DNA of 64,000 bases, from the NCBI GenBank assembly GCA_013368445.1, contig JAACJO010000007.1, positions 1,178,001 through 1,242,000 of the forward strand, given 5' to 3'. The notes beneath the pieces are model-generated. The model saw nothing but the letters and a program-made list of their open reading frames with translations, did not search any database and was not told where the DNA came from. Shown piece by piece: positions 33,479-45,872 of the stretch. This stretch comes from Leucocoprinus leucothites (Eukaryota; Basidiomycota; Agaricomycetes; Agaricales; Agaricaceae). The position numbers were made by a program, and so were the translations under genes. Numbering within the stretch: position 1 is the first letter of the stretch; every line of letters begins with the position of its first letter.

Positions 33479-34723
33479 ATGTCGAGATATGAACCCCAGG
33501 CCAATCTCCCTTTGAACACCAGAGGTGGATAGTGCCTTTTTTTTTTATCCAATTCAAGCTCAAATACTCATAATCTCTAAACAGTGACTTTTCACTGGGT
33601 GCGAGGCGAGATGTTGGGCCGGGGCGCCTACGGTTCGGTCACGTACATGGCAATGAATGCCGACAACGGCGAGCTCATGATAGTGAAACAAGTTGAACAC
33701 GGGTCTGAAAACCAAAATGCTTTGAGGTACATCGCTTCCGAGGCAAAAATCCTGAAAGAGCTCAACCACCCGAACATCGAGCAATATCTTGGCTACCAAG
33801 AGTCTATTGATGTCCTGAGTCTGTAAGTCAATCCCCTACTCACCCTCTCTCGTTTATTCGAGTATTATTTATAGTTTCTTAGAGCATGTTCCTGGAGGAA
33901 CAGTTGCGTCATTGGTCAATAAGCATGGACGGTTCCGTGAAGAAGTTACAAAGTTCTTCACGCAACAGATTCTTGAAGGGGTCGAATATCTTCACTCGCG
34001 TGGGATCCTCCATAGGGTAAGTATTGCCAGGCATCAGCCGTACGGTCATGGCAAATTAATTTGAGGTCCTCAGGATATCAAACCGGACAATATTCTCGTA
34101 GGGCCAACTGGTGTCTGCAAGATATCTGAATTTGGGATTGCTAAACGGGCTGAAGATATCTATAAAGCAAAATGTCATACTCTTATGAGAGGGACTATCC
34201 ATTACATGGCACCAGAAATGCTGGGAGCCACTGAGAAGGGTTACGACGGGAAGATCGACATCTGGAGCTTAGGATGCACGGTCATGGAAATGTGGACGGG
34301 TGAAAAGCCTTGGGGTCCAGATGAGAACTTTATATCGATCATGTTGAAGGTATGACTGCACAACACCATCGGAAGAGCCCTTCATTGAAAAACGAGATCT
34401 GTTCCCATTAGCTACGGGAAAAACAGCTACCCCCGCCTATGCCCACCCAGTTGCTCGAAGAGTTGCCCCAGACTGCTCATGCCTTTAGGGAATCCTGTTT
34501 CTATATGTGAGTGTCCTTCGTCAATCTCTGATTAGGACCTCGCCTAAACAGGTGTAGGGACCCCGTCCAGCGGGCCCCGGCCGCTGAATTGAAACAACAT
34601 CCGTACCTTCAGCTTCCAGGGAATTGGACATTTGAAGAAAAGGAGATTCCTCATCCATCCGGCCAGCGACATTTAAGGGCGGACAAGGCCACACGCACGA
34701 ATGATAAAACCCCTGAAGCCTGA
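33479..34723 (+). CDS. Short STE11/MAPKKK-like protein kinase with EFG in place of DFG
   Basis: Six exons (33479-33524, 33585-33822, 33875-34016, 34074-34349, 34412-34506, 34552-34723) sum to 322 residues, essentially one kinase domain with a 16-residue lead. The glycine loop is GEMLGRGAYGSV; the ATP-binding Lys is in LMIVKQVEH; the catalytic loop is HSRGILHRDIKPDNILV (HRD Asp and Asn present). The activation loop contains GTIHYMAPEML, and the F-helix is DIWSLGCTVMEMWTG. The metal-binding DFG motif reads KISEFGIAK (GAA codon at 34128-34130). STE11-group kinases normally have a long regulatory N-terminus, absent here, so this looks like a truncated or lineage-specific paralogue. Activity is doubtful because Glu replaces the Mg-binding Asp. 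Confidence 0.82.
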
Positions 34724-35951
34724 CTTAAAAGGGTGTTAATTTTTCTCCATGTCAGCTGTGGACCATCGTTTCTATGTATGAAAGATAATGGCTTCCTGGA
34801 TTCATATGAATATATTTAAGTTAGGATTTCCGAATGCCACGATAGCGTCCACACACCTGAGCTCTCGCAGGTCTTGGTGATGTATTGTGATTTTGCCCGC
34901 TTCTCCACGTTTCAGTCCCGACGTTCGGCTCCCTAGGGACAGTTGGCTGGTAAGTGTTGGCAAGATACTTAGTACGCATGAGTTTTGATTTATTGATCCT
35001 CCAGAAAATTTGTAGGTCTTAAGCTATCATTCGGAGCTCATGAGTGAGAAGCCTGACGGTTTTGGTGTCGTCGTTCCGGCCGTTCGTTTTCAATTTCATG
35101 TTCCGGAGGCCTTGTCAGAGGCCTTAACTAGCTGAGACATAAATCTATTGTTCAATTGCCAGCAGGACCTTGAATGCCTAGTTACTGTGACCCGGTGTTT
35201 GTTACATAGGCTGCAAGTCGTCTTTTCGATGCCTGCGTATAGACGGAACACACTGAACAGGGTCCAAGCAGATAAACTTTGCTTATGAATTACACAAGCG
35301 AGGTTGTCCCGAAAACAGGTAAGCCGGCAATAAGGCTCATACATGTAGCCGATGACCATATGTGAGGAACAGCGAGATTCATAGGCATCTGCACAAAGAT
35401 TAACCTCATGTGGGTGGATGTCGTTATGGAGGAAGACAGAAGACAGAAGCCGCCGAAAAAAGAACCACCGGGCCGTCCCATACCATACCAAGTTTCTTCT
35501 GCGAGAAATGCTCGGGTAGCGAAATACTCGTAATGCAAGACGATCGAGAGAGCCGGAGGAGAAGGAAGAGAAAGTGGTAATTGATTGGCCAGTGACCCGA
35601 GTCGTAAATACGCTCCAGTCCCACGTGAAATCGACCCGCCAGATGCCACACTCATTTCTTGCTCGCTATCCGGGTTATCATAGACCGTGGTCCACACTTG
35701 GCACACTTCGACCTCCCAGCTTCTTCCGAGCCTCTGCTATTGGTCCATCACCTAGCTCTGCTAACACCCCAACCCCTGACTCGGCTTGAACCTCAACATC
35801 TCAAGGCCTTCGTCTTATTTTCTGGCCCCTTCTCTTCACCAATCCCTGGCTGTAGTCCAAGGGTGTTTATTGTTGATACTTAAACGCTCTTTGTAGCTGA
35901 TTTCTTCAGTGGTTTGCGAATACCCCCTCCCATTGACACTCATCTACTATC
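34724..35951. other. Intergenic, no gene seen
   Basis: This region lies between the kinase and the carnitine carrier. Minus-strand open frames across 35096-35706 overlap each other in several frames and have no recognisable domain. The last part is the carrier promoter, with pyrimidine-rich sequence before the ATG. Confidence 0.5.
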
Positions 35952-37621
35952 ATGGTCAGCCCCCTAAACCATCGTCTTATGATGTTGAACTGTGCTTGAT
36001 ATAGCCTTTAGGGTGGAGACAAGCAACAGCAGAAAGTTTCGGCAGCTGACAACGTCAAAGCATTCATTGCCGGTGGATTTGGAGGTGTTGCCGCTGTGCT
36101 GGTTGGTGAGTTGTAATTTTCGCTTCTTTTGGTTCTTTTTTCGCCCCCTTTTATTGATTGTTGGTGACCCGGAATGGCGCTCGTGATTGTACTTCGCTCG
36201 TGCTGTTCATTTTCTTCTTGTCGACTCACATCCTTTCTTCCTTGCCAACTTCTGTGACGGCTCCGTCGTCTGTGCCGCCCTGCTCTGATCGTGAACTAAT
36301 ATGTTGACCAGGTCATCCGTTTGATCTCACCAAGACTAGGCTACAGACAGCACCTCCCGGAACGTACACTGGTGCCATCGATGTCGTGAAAAAGACATTA
36401 GCCAAAGATGGTATCTCGGGGTGAGTACCCTACATCCTACTTCTGAACCCGATACTAAGAGGAGATTTATAGCTTGTACCGTGGAATGGTACCTCCTCTA
36501 TTGGGTGTGACGCCTATCTTTGCTGTCTCCTTCTGGGTTTGCCTCAATTTCCCATCATGGTCACACATCCAATTGATGACCACCTTGGCTTCCATTATAG
36601 GCATATGATGCGTCTAAACAATTGATCTACGCACTCACACCCAACCGCTCAAGCCAATCACTTTCAACGGCTGAGCTCGCGACAGCGGGCTTCCTCTCCG
36701 CTGTTCCAACGACATTAATTACAGCTCCAGTAGAGCGTGCAAAAGTGCTTCTCCAAATACAAGGCCAAGGAGGATCGGAGGTGAAATACAAGGGCGTCAC
36801 CGATGTTCTCAAGCACCTTTACAAAGAAGGTGGTGTGAGGAGCATCTATCGTGGTACGGGCGCTACGCTTGCCCGCGATGGACCCGGAAGTGCCGCGTGC
36901 GTCTAATCTCAACTACATGTGCGGCTAAAGAACTTGATACTGATTAATTTCCGATCCTATACTCAGATACTTTGCCGCCTACGAAGTGACGAAGAAATTA
37001 CTCACACCTGCTGGCTCGTCTCCAGCCGAGCTTAATCTTGGAGCTATCATTCTTGCTGGCGGTACAGCTGGTGTCGCCATGTGGGCCATCGCCATTCCCC
37101 CTGATGTGCGTCTAATTCCCACCCCCTCCCGTAAAACACAATCCACCTCCATCTGAGTTCATAGCTCGTATGGAGAATACTCTCCCACACTATGCCTCGT
37201 GTCTCCTTTACACCACGTCCTATTCTTTATTTTGTCGAAATCCGAATCATTGCCATGATATTGACGCCCTTTCAATTTTTTTTTCATCTCCATATAGGTC
37301 CTCAAATCTCGATTGCAATCCGCTCCTACAGGAACATACTCAGGAATTATGGATTGTGCGCGTAAGACCATTGCCGCTGACGGTATTGGTGCTCTCTGGA
37401 AGGGCTTTGGACCGGCAATGGCCCGTGCTTTCCCCGCTAACGCAGCTACCTTCGTGCGTCGCATTCTCGTTGCCAATTCCCGTTCACATACTAACCCTAC
37501 CAAACACTATTCTTACTATTGCGCGGAAAACAATTCGAATCGTGACAATATCATTCGCCGCTGGCCTGATCTATAGCTTGGCGTCGAGGCTTCGCGGAAA
37601 GTCTTGGACAACCTTTTCTGA
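35952..37621 (+). CDS. CRC1: Mitochondrial carnitine/acylcarnitine carrier
   Basis: Eight exons sum to 301 residues, the normal length for a mitochondrial carrier. Three carrier repeats are visible: [51 protein letters not shown] and [26 protein letters not shown]. Each holds the P-x-[D/E]-x-x-[K/R] signature; repeat 2 has PVERAK and repeat 3 PPDVLKSR. The [23 protein letters not shown] block is characteristic of the carnitine/acylcarnitine subgroup. The carrier exchanges acylcarnitines for carnitine across the inner membrane, feeding acetyl or acyl units to the matrix. Exon 1 is the ATG alone (35952-35954), followed by a 57-base intron and [14 protein letters not shown]. The last exon encodes [14 protein letters not shown]. 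Confidence 0.93.
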
Positions 37622-38083
37622 TTTAAGTGTTCAAGGAGTTACTGCGACTCTACAAGCACAGAACCAGTTGTGAGAGCGGCATCCGATCGTCTGGGTGAGG
37701 GGTGTAGCACGCATTTCTATTCAGCCAACTTCGTGTGGGTCATACTTAGATGTCTTCCCAGACTTTTTCATAGACAACTGGGAGCATAATACATACCGCT
37801 AATATACCATTCGGATTCTGGCACAACTTACGGGCATACATTCCTTTAAATGCTTTATTCATTTTGCGTTCCTCTTACTCAAAATAGTAGAGAGAAATGG
37901 ATGTGAATCAAGAACCAATCACTCTAATTTCCAAGCCATACAACCGAGGGTGCGGAGGAACGAGTAAGAAAAAGATGAAAAGGTAATGGTATATATGTCA
38001 GCAGCGACCCTGTTTAGATGGTCAATTGGGTATAACTCCAGATAGTTGACATTGAGGTATTCTGCCATGCGCATCGCAAGTAG
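37622..38083. other. Convergent intergenic region CRC1/F-box gene A
   Basis: This holds the 3' flanks of two convergent genes. No gene is seen. Confidence 0.5.
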
Positions 38084-40006
38084 CTAGAGAGCATATATTA
38101 AGTACTCCCTTTTTTGAGCCTAGGATGGGGGCCAGGTGTCAACACATCGACTCAGATATCAGGGCTGTGACACTCACATCTACTAGCACTATGTGGTCTG
38201 CTGTACACATCAAAGACAAAGAACTCGGTCTGGGCAAGGCAAACAATTGTTTGATGAAGCGCCTATATGGCAGCGAGGTTTCAACAACCTGTGCCCATAT
38301 GGAACTTTGCAATCTCGAAGACTCCAAAACAGTTTGGCAGTTGTCTACGGGTTTACCTCCCTCGATTTGTTCTCTTCGAATTGTGACCTGGTTGAAGTCA
38401 TACACGTATGCAGCGAAGGTGAAACCTTGATCTTCTTCCCCTCTGAGGAATACGCCTGCTATGCATCGAGACCCGAAGGTAAAGCACGTCCAGACATTAA
38501 AAGCAGGCACGCTTGTTCGAAGTATACGTGTACGAGTCGGCGCCCACTCCTCCCATTCCAGCTCCTGCCCCAATGAGGTATCCAGTTGAAAAAGACACTC
38601 GCGAAAGACTGACAAAGGGATAAAGTGGCGGAATGCAGCGTCCCTGCCCTCCCCTGTTATAGCCACTATTGTAACCGCGAACACCCTGTTTTCCTTTGCA
38701 ACATAGAAAGGTGACTTGTCATCCTTGCCAGGTGTCCAACCAGGCGCAGGATCAGAGGAGATATCGAGTTCACTGTAAACAGTATCCTCTGCGCGAATTG
38801 GGTAGCATAGCTTGATAGCGTTCCTGACTTCCCCCAATGACTTTTTCGTCGCTCCTTCAGCTCTAAAGTCAATCAGAGTAAGATAAATCTCTGTCTCATC
38901 CTCTCCAAACGGCCCATCACAGAGATCAGCCAGAACGACATGTCTGTTGGGTACAAACGCGAATGACTGAGTGCGTGGGGTCAAGAGGTCCTAGGAGATG
39001 AATACATGAGCACTCATTTTAGTATAGCACAAGTAGCGAGGAGCTTACCAGTTCAAGCTTGCCTTCTTTCCAGTTCCAGATCATAAATTCAGTCCTGCCG
39101 ACTCCATCTATGACATCCAGAGTCGGCCTATAATGTGCCAATAGGCCAATGTAATCTTGCATGATTTTGATAGAATAAGACCAATAATCACGAACTAGAT
39201 AATGGTCGTAGCAGATAACCTGCTCGCGAGCGAGCGGGTGTCTGTCCCCCATCCTGAGAGTCCTAACGTAAAGCGATAGCGTGGGCAATACAGGTGTTGG
39301 TGCTGTTATCCAGACTAGAAGGTCCTGTCCCGGATCCATACCGAAATCACAAATGTCTGGAATGTCTGGAATGATATCCCAAGTTTCCTGTTGAATGTGG
39401 CGGGTAGTCGATGGAAACTTTCTGAAGTGGAAATGGCCATCCTCATCCGTTTGCGCCAGGACACCCCCGGAGAGCTCCCATAAACCACCGTTTTCCATTG
39501 GGGCCGTGATCGGGTCGCCATCCCTATCCGTCCAGTTCGGTTTCTCCCATGTAGACTGATATTGCCTGAGACACTGAGACACTTTTGTGGCCGACCAGTC
39601 GTTGTCGGGGTTCATCTCCTGACCATAAATCTCAAGCTCCATGATAGATTGGATACCCTTAGCGCGTTCAACGTGCTCTTTGAGTTCCTTGCAGACCTAC
39701 AAGGTCAATTAGATGGCGGCATGGGACATAAAGTATTGCTCGTACCTCCTTACACTTCAATAACGACCTTAGATCAAGATTACAAAGTACTCGATCGATG
39801 AGCTCTAGAGGAAATGACAAGAAGGTAGAGGGTGGTGCAAACGTTGAAGGGTTTGCGACCTCAAGGTTGACTTCGTTATCCTTCGTGGACCTCTCTCTAA
39901 CGGCCCTTCCCGCATCTTGCAAACGTAGCCGGTTTCGAATTCGAGCTATGCGGACTGCGAAAGCTTCCTGTTCTTCTGGAGACATGGTCGCGACGAGCTC
40001 AGCCAT
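38084..40006 (-). CDS. F-box protein, duplicated gene copy A
   Basis: Four exons (40006-39746, 39696-39049, 38990-38178, 38119-38084) sum to 585 residues. The N-terminal ~65 residues are charged. The F-box follows as FLSFPLELIDRVLCNLDLRSLLKCKEVCKELKEHV, split by intron 1 at KCKE. The rest is beta-rich with repeated patterns (GGLWELSGGVLAQTDEDG, DFGMDPGQDLLVWITAP, SYSIKIMQDYIGLLAHY, MIWNWKEGKLEL, NRHVVLADLCDGPF, PGWTPGKDDKSPFYV), as seen in basidiomycete F-box families with propeller-like C-termini (fold inferred). The last 36-base exon encodes AQKREYLIYAL and is confirmed by its counterpart in copy B. Presumed SCF substrate receptor, target unknown. Confidence 0.85.
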
Positions 40007-40678
40007 GTGAGCTATTGAAATGTGAATTAAAGCTCAGAATTGGAGGTGAGCGTCGGAATCGAAGAAACTCACAGGAATTCAACGTGAAAGGGAGACGATC
40101 GCCAACGGCCTTGCCAAATTCCTCCGGTGTTCCTATCATAGTTTAGGGGCAGCTGCAAGCTTTGGTTAACATTCGTTCACTCGACCCAAGATAACATATT
40201 CCATGTGGAACCTACGTTCAGATTAGCATTGAAGCTGAAGAATGAACCATTAAGAATGGTAGATTAAGTGCAATGCCTGAACTTGGGGTGGGATTTAGCA
40301 GGCTCGAAATTGAACACTGGACGTCGAACAATCCAACTCAAATTTGCCCTTACCGGTGTAAGTATTTCAGAAATTGCTGAGAGGAGGAAAAGATGTAGCC
40401 AGGGAGGTGAAATATTGACCATTCAACCTTGCATTCACCTTGACTGTGAGATCACTCGGTATTTGTACGTGTTAAGGACCAGTGACCAGGGTCAAGTCGT
40501 CAACTGCTGGCATTGCCAGTGATGAACTGACGATGAGTCGCACGGTGCGTGTTCATCTACTTTAGTTTCATCAAGTTTTCAAAGCTTCTTGTTTTGCACT
40601 CGTTGACGAACACTAGCCCTTGCAAATAAAGGTGATAGGACGCTGCAAAGCCTATTTCTCTCCCCTATTCTCGTAGCT
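40007..40678. other. Divergent intergenic region F-box A/NACHT gene
   Basis: This 672-base stretch lies upstream of both genes. No separate gene is supported. GACCAGTGACCAGGG occurs near 40480. Confidence 0.5.
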
Positions 40679-43148
40679 ATGAAGAGAATACTCGATCTGC
40701 TCCCCAGTTTGCAAAAAGAAGAGGGAGCTCAGAGTCACACTTCATGGTTTCAATACGCCCATAGTTTCTTGATCCACAAGCCTATCATGATTGAAAACGT
40801 AAAGATTGTCCATGATCAATCGAGAACTTTCCGCGGTAAGCCCGCACCACTTCTGCTGTTGTTTCAATCCGTAACAAAAACCCTAGCTCTGGCCTGGTTA
40901 GAAGGGCATGCGTTACCTGGAGTGGAACACCACTCTAACGCTCGTGCACCTCCTCCCCGTTGCCACGAAGGAACTCGTTTGCAGTTTATCGAATTCGTCC
41001 AGGACTGGATCAAAGTTCCTCTCTCGAATCAGCGACTATTGTGGCTACACGGGCCTGCGGGGGTCGGAAAATCAGCCATCTTACAAACTCTTGCAGAGCT
41101 TCTGGAGAAAGGGGGTCACTTGGGTGCTGCAGTGTTTTTCCCCTCACCGATGCCTGCAGATCTTCCACAATCTTCAACCTTATCTCTTTCGTCTCGCGAC
41201 TCCTCGTCCATTCGGATATGGCTCACAATAGCCTACAGACTAGCCACTACGCAGCCTGCATACTGTAGCTATCTGGTCGAACGAGTCGAAGGTGATCCAA
41301 AAATAGTGGAACAGACGATGGAAAAACAGTTTGAAGCCTTAATCGCGGAACCTTTTGGCCAGAGGAACCTTGCAGACAACAATACCTGCATACCTATCTT
41401 AATCGACGGACTAGATCGCTGTCGTGGGCACGATACACAGAAACAGATCCTTCGACTCGTCCTCGGGTTCATTGAGAAGTACCCAGGGTCACCGCTGATC
41501 TGGATCATCACGAGTAGACAGGAGGAGCACTTAGAACGATCCTTCCAGGGTCACGTTCATTTAGGAGAGCGGATCCAGAAACTCGTCATCCCAGTCTCAT
41601 CGGATGAGGCTCACAAGGATGTCCAGCTCTTCATGCGAGATTCCTTCGTTGGCTTTCTTGAGGAGTACGTCCATATCAAACCTTCGCCGTGGCCTGATGA
41701 AAAAGATTTTCATCTTATCTCTTCAGTGGCCTCCGGACTATTCATCTTTGTCTCTGCGATTCTAACTTATATTGGAAATCCCCTCATCGCCGACCCAATC
41801 TCACAGCTTCAGACTGTCACCTCGATAATAAACAGAAATCGGCCTGATGCACAACCTGAGTTTGTGGATCAGATCAACCCATTGGCTTCTGTTCATGGGA
41901 TGTATACACAGATTCTGGCCAAGTTACCCCGGTCGTCTTATCATGTAGCCAAGAGGATTCTAGGATTCTGTCTTTTAACAGATGGATTTGGGGGCTGGGC
42001 ACGAGATTCAACTTCGTTTGCCCAGTTGTGCAATATTCTTCATATCACAACCAATGTCGCGTATAGCTGCCTCTCCCAGCTACATTCACTCCTCGATGTT
42101 CCTCGATTCGAAGATGCGACTTCCTTACCACTTCGCCTCTACCACGAATCCTTTGCAAGTTACCTTCTCGACAGAAATTCGTCAGGGAGCTTCTACATAG
42201 ATATTGAGGAAACCGTGGCGGATCTATGGCGTTGTCATCTTCGGATACTGGTGGAGTCTAACGAACCGAGTATGTCCCTCTCTGGCGAATCCGGCGACCC
42301 CTGTGCTAACGAATGTCTTGAACTTTCTACTCAGGCCAACCAATCCCTCAGCCCTCAAGAATTAGGCTTGCGTGGCCATTACCGTCTGGCGACATGGTCA
42401 AAGAGTTCCAGTCTGATGCATGGGAAAATGCTCGACTCGCCTTTTTTCATCATCTTTTACCTTGCCCTACTCGTGATTGCGCCTTCGGAATCCATTTAAA
42501 GATTACCTCCGATATCGATAAGAAACCACTTGTTGAGATTTTGGACAAAGTCAACTTTTCTAACCTCGTTGACGGATACGTATGTCCTGACATACCCTAC
42601 CGTTTTATCGAATTCCTTCGCTGGATTCTTGAGGAGGTGGGTCTCATGTACATACTCTTGCAATGGGAATTTACACTGACACATATGTACAGGAACACCC
42701 ACTACTCCAAGAGAAAAGGCTATTGTTCAAGCTGGAAATGCCAGAAAATTATCGGTGGATTAATCCCCGTGCTGTGTCGTTCATTATTCGGTCCGTGCGC
42801 TACGCCGGTGGTGGCTGCATCACCACATTCGAAGCGTACACAGATCTTCCTCTACTACAGCCACCGGTGGGTAGCTATTAAATTGTTAATATCCTTTGAT
42901 CATCCTTTAACGGAACTCGCCAGGATGAAATTGAGAGCAACCGGCTCTTCTCGACACGTAATAGTCCCAGATCGTTCTCTCAGCTAACAGAAAACCTCAA
43001 TTTGCATCGTGCGGGCATCACAAACTGTGTGGTGGTAGGGTCGGCCCAGGAGGGACGATGCGTGTTGATGGTGGATAAGTCAGTGGAAACTGAAACAGTT
43101 TATTTCGTGTTACCATATCGAAGCACAGATGCAGGACCACTGCCTTGA
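40679..43148 (+). CDS. NACHT-type STAND NTPase (NLR-like)
   Basis: Five exons (40679-40835, 40887-42269, 42335-42636, 42693-42866, 42924-43148) sum to 746 residues. The N-terminus (FQYAHSFLIHKPIMIENVKI) is the short linker found before NACHT domains in mushroom NLR-like proteins, followed by CHEGTRLQFIEFVQDWI. The NTPase has a Walker A loop, LWLHGPAGVGKSAI, a Walker B, IPILIDGLDRC, and sensor-like WIITSRQEEH. A winged-helix/arm region follows (LASVHGMYTQILAKL, RLYHESFASYLLDRN). The C-terminal ~200 residues show no WD40, ankyrin or TPR repeats. No clear N-terminal effector domain is present either. Fungal STAND proteins of this class are candidates for non-self recognition and programmed cell death; that role is inference here. 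Introns 1 (51 bases) and 2 (65 bases) lie inside open frames. Confidence 0.85.
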
Positions 43149-43845
43149 TCATGACTTCTGTTCGGCTTTTCCAATCGTTTTCCATGTCCCTCGACGGACC
43201 TGACCCGGTTTCCGTGAGCGCTCCAGTCGGCCTAATTATTATCGAGTTCTCACCCGAATCACTATTTTTGTTATCGCACAACATCTAAAATTCAGATTCC
43301 GACTCGCTGGTGGTTTGCATCATACATAGCTCTAGCGCTTGGCGTCGAGGCTTGAGAAATAATTTAACTGTCTTCCCTGGTCCCAATCATGGGAGTTTAA
43401 GTACCCCAACGGCACCCTGTTGATAGTGTGTCCGATGGCGCGGGGAACATTGTCCTACTTCTGGATCCAGGTTCGGGCTGCCCGATAGAACAGTACTGCT
43501 GTGAACCTCAAGGATTAAGTGCGAGCATAAGTTAGATATCCGGTACTTATCATCCGAGTTATGCTCAACACTAATACGCTCCACGCTCCGTGAGAAAGCT
43601 CTGCTCTTCTTTGTTCCTACATATCCGTACTACTAATGAAGAAACACGAATTTCTGTAAAGTAGAGGGTCAACTGTTTTACAAGTTGTCTAGATCATAAC
43701 GTGGATGAATGAAACACAAAGAGTGAAAATACAATGCGGTAAACAAGTCATAGCTACATATCCAAATACCGGGCTGGGGGTAGGAAATAATAGTTCTCAC
43801 TGAAACAGCCAATTAGCAGGACAAAATCATTTCCAGATATGCATT
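43149..43845. other. Convergent intergenic region NACHT gene/ARG2
   Basis: This holds 3' flanking sequence of both genes. No gene is supported. Confidence 0.5.
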
Positions 43846-45872
43846 CTATTTCCAGCTTGAAGGGACCTTCATGACGACGTCTGTCCACCTCTCTAGCCTT
43901 CCCTTCTCCCACTCCTCAACATATGAAAGTCCGGCCCTTCCGCGGCGGCCTTCCTCAATCTTCAGCTTCTTCTCCCCATCGCACCAGAACAGAACCCACG
44001 ATCCTAACCTCACATGGCCAGTACTTCGCTCGAAATACCACTTGTTCACGGGATTATTTGCGCGACTCCGCCAAACCAGATCCTTTCCTTCGCCGACACC
44101 TCCGCGTCCGCCGTTGGGGTTGGCTGAGAAGGGATGTCCCAAACCATAAGTCTCATCATGCAACGCAACCCACAAAAAGTCGACAGTTCCATCACCTTGA
44201 TGGCTCGGCAGGACGGCGAACTTGTCTAGGTACGACACGGGTTCATCAGGTGATGAAGGATCCGGTTCGTTGGTCACAATGGCGGCGCCTGCGTAGTCAC
44301 CAGCGACAATTACAAAATCAAGCGTCTCATCTAAGCGCTTATAGAAAGCTTCTTCGTCTAATCCGCGTTTAAATGACTGCTCCAATAAGTGATTAAGCTT
44401 GGCTTTGTCGATTTCGGCGGTGGATCGGAAGACCTGGATCGGCAAGCCTTTGCGGAGAAGGGTGGGTGTGTGTGGGGTAAGCTTACGATTTCCTTGGAGG
44501 AGAGCGTGGGGGAGACTAGAGCTAACAGCAGGCTTGTTCGTAATGAGGTTTCCAATGAGAGCGCTGGGGGATTTGTGAGACACCATAATAGCAGAAGAGG
44601 TCGGTGGCATGTAATTAAGGCACGTTCGCGCCAGCGCGAGATTGGAAAGAGAGGTGGGCTTGGTATAGCGCCACTTGTCCTCGAAAGTCTCAAGGATGTG
44701 ATTGAACTCCGAATCGAGGTTAATCAAGAGATGAGGATATCCTGAACGAGCATATGAAGGAACACCTCCTTCTCGGTTGATGATCATGAGGCGGAGAGGA
44801 GTAAGATCGACTTCGTCAGAGAACTCTAGGAAGCCGTCTTCGGCGTTCTCGCGTGACCTGTCGAGAGCGGCCGCCTCAACCATCCCACGGGTGAGCCCAG
44901 CGATCACATCGTTTGCATCAACGCGAACTGAGCGAAGGAAGGAATCAAGGGCAAAGGGTGCAATAACAGGGATTTCGCCCGAGCGAAGGGCAGAGCGAAT
45001 AGGAGTGAGGTCGCTAGGGTTGGTGTGGGTTTCGGGAGGAACGAAATCGCTTGAGTTGGGATCTTCCTCATCTCCGGGTTTAGGTCCTAGCCTCACAATA
45101 GCGCCGACCACAGGTCTGGCTCGAGCACCCTGCTTCTCGAGGCTGTTGACTATACGCATTGTCTCCTCGACAATGACAGTCCGCTCGTCTTGTTCTCCGC
45201 GTGGTTGGTCATCGTTTTCAACAACGATGACACTAACAAGACCGAGCTTTTCGAGGTAGACGAGACCTCGGCTAATACTGTCTAGCTGGACATCGGTAAA
45301 CGGGCCTTGGACTTTGACGAGTGCAGTCCTTCTAATGACGGGATTAAGAATCGAAGCAATGATCGGAATTGACTTGGGATGTTCAAGTGTAGTTTTTGAT
45401 ATTGATTTTGCGGTGGATTCGGTTGGTTCTGGTGGTGGGGGTATCACAATATCCTCCGTAGCCGAGGTGGGAGCCAGATGCTTGTGGGAAGCAGAAGGAT
45501 TGGGCTTTTGGAGGGGACGAGGACCACCGAAAGATTGCACGTAGGACCTCGTGTCCCGAGATGATGGGTTTGCACGGAGGATCGACATGATAAAGTCCTG
45601 TCAACATCCAACAAAAACATGTGGTGCTGAGTCAAGTCGTAAAGGGTCGGTTGAAAAAAGTGACTCACGTTTTCAGAGGGTGGTGGTTCGTCGCCCTCAG
45701 GTGGGGCGTGCGGGACGGGCTGCCTCAGGCTGCGGATGGTCTGGAAATGAGTGTGAGAGGACTGACGGACAGAACAGGAGAGAGGACCGACGGCATAGAA
45801 GGCTCTGAAGGTATGTGAGCGCTGGGCACTGGCAGCGACGACACCGCGAGAGCCAAGGGATCGTGGAATCAT
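43846..45872 (-). CDS. ARG2: N-acetylglutamate synthase, mitochondrial
   Basis: Two exons (45872-45669 and 45597-43846, 71-base intron) sum to 651 residues. The first exon encodes a basic, Ser/Arg-rich presequence (MIPRSLGSRGVVAASAQRSH). The body begins DFIMSILRANPSSRDTRSYVQSF, typical of fungal NAGS. It carries a degenerate amino-acid-kinase domain (TALVKVQGPFTDVQLDSISR, LEKLGLVSVIVVEND, GEIPVIAPFALDS) and a C-terminal GNAT acetyltransferase domain (YAGAAIVTNEP, YLDKFAVLPSHQGDGTVDFL, DLVWRSRANNPVNKWYFERS, GSWVLFWCDG). It makes N-acetylglutamate from acetyl-CoA and glutamate, the first step of arginine and ornithine synthesis, in the matrix. The kinase-like part is normally the site of arginine feedback. 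Confidence 0.93.

Noticed and set aside
35096..35706. Overlapping minus-strand frames upstream of the carnitine carrier
   Set aside because: Several frames overlap, none resembles a protein family, and the region is expected to be promoter.
43336..43355. 16-base match CTTGGCGTCGAGGCTT to the last carnitine-carrier exon (37577)
   Set aside because: Too short and isolated to claim a duplicated fragment; flanking sequence does not match.
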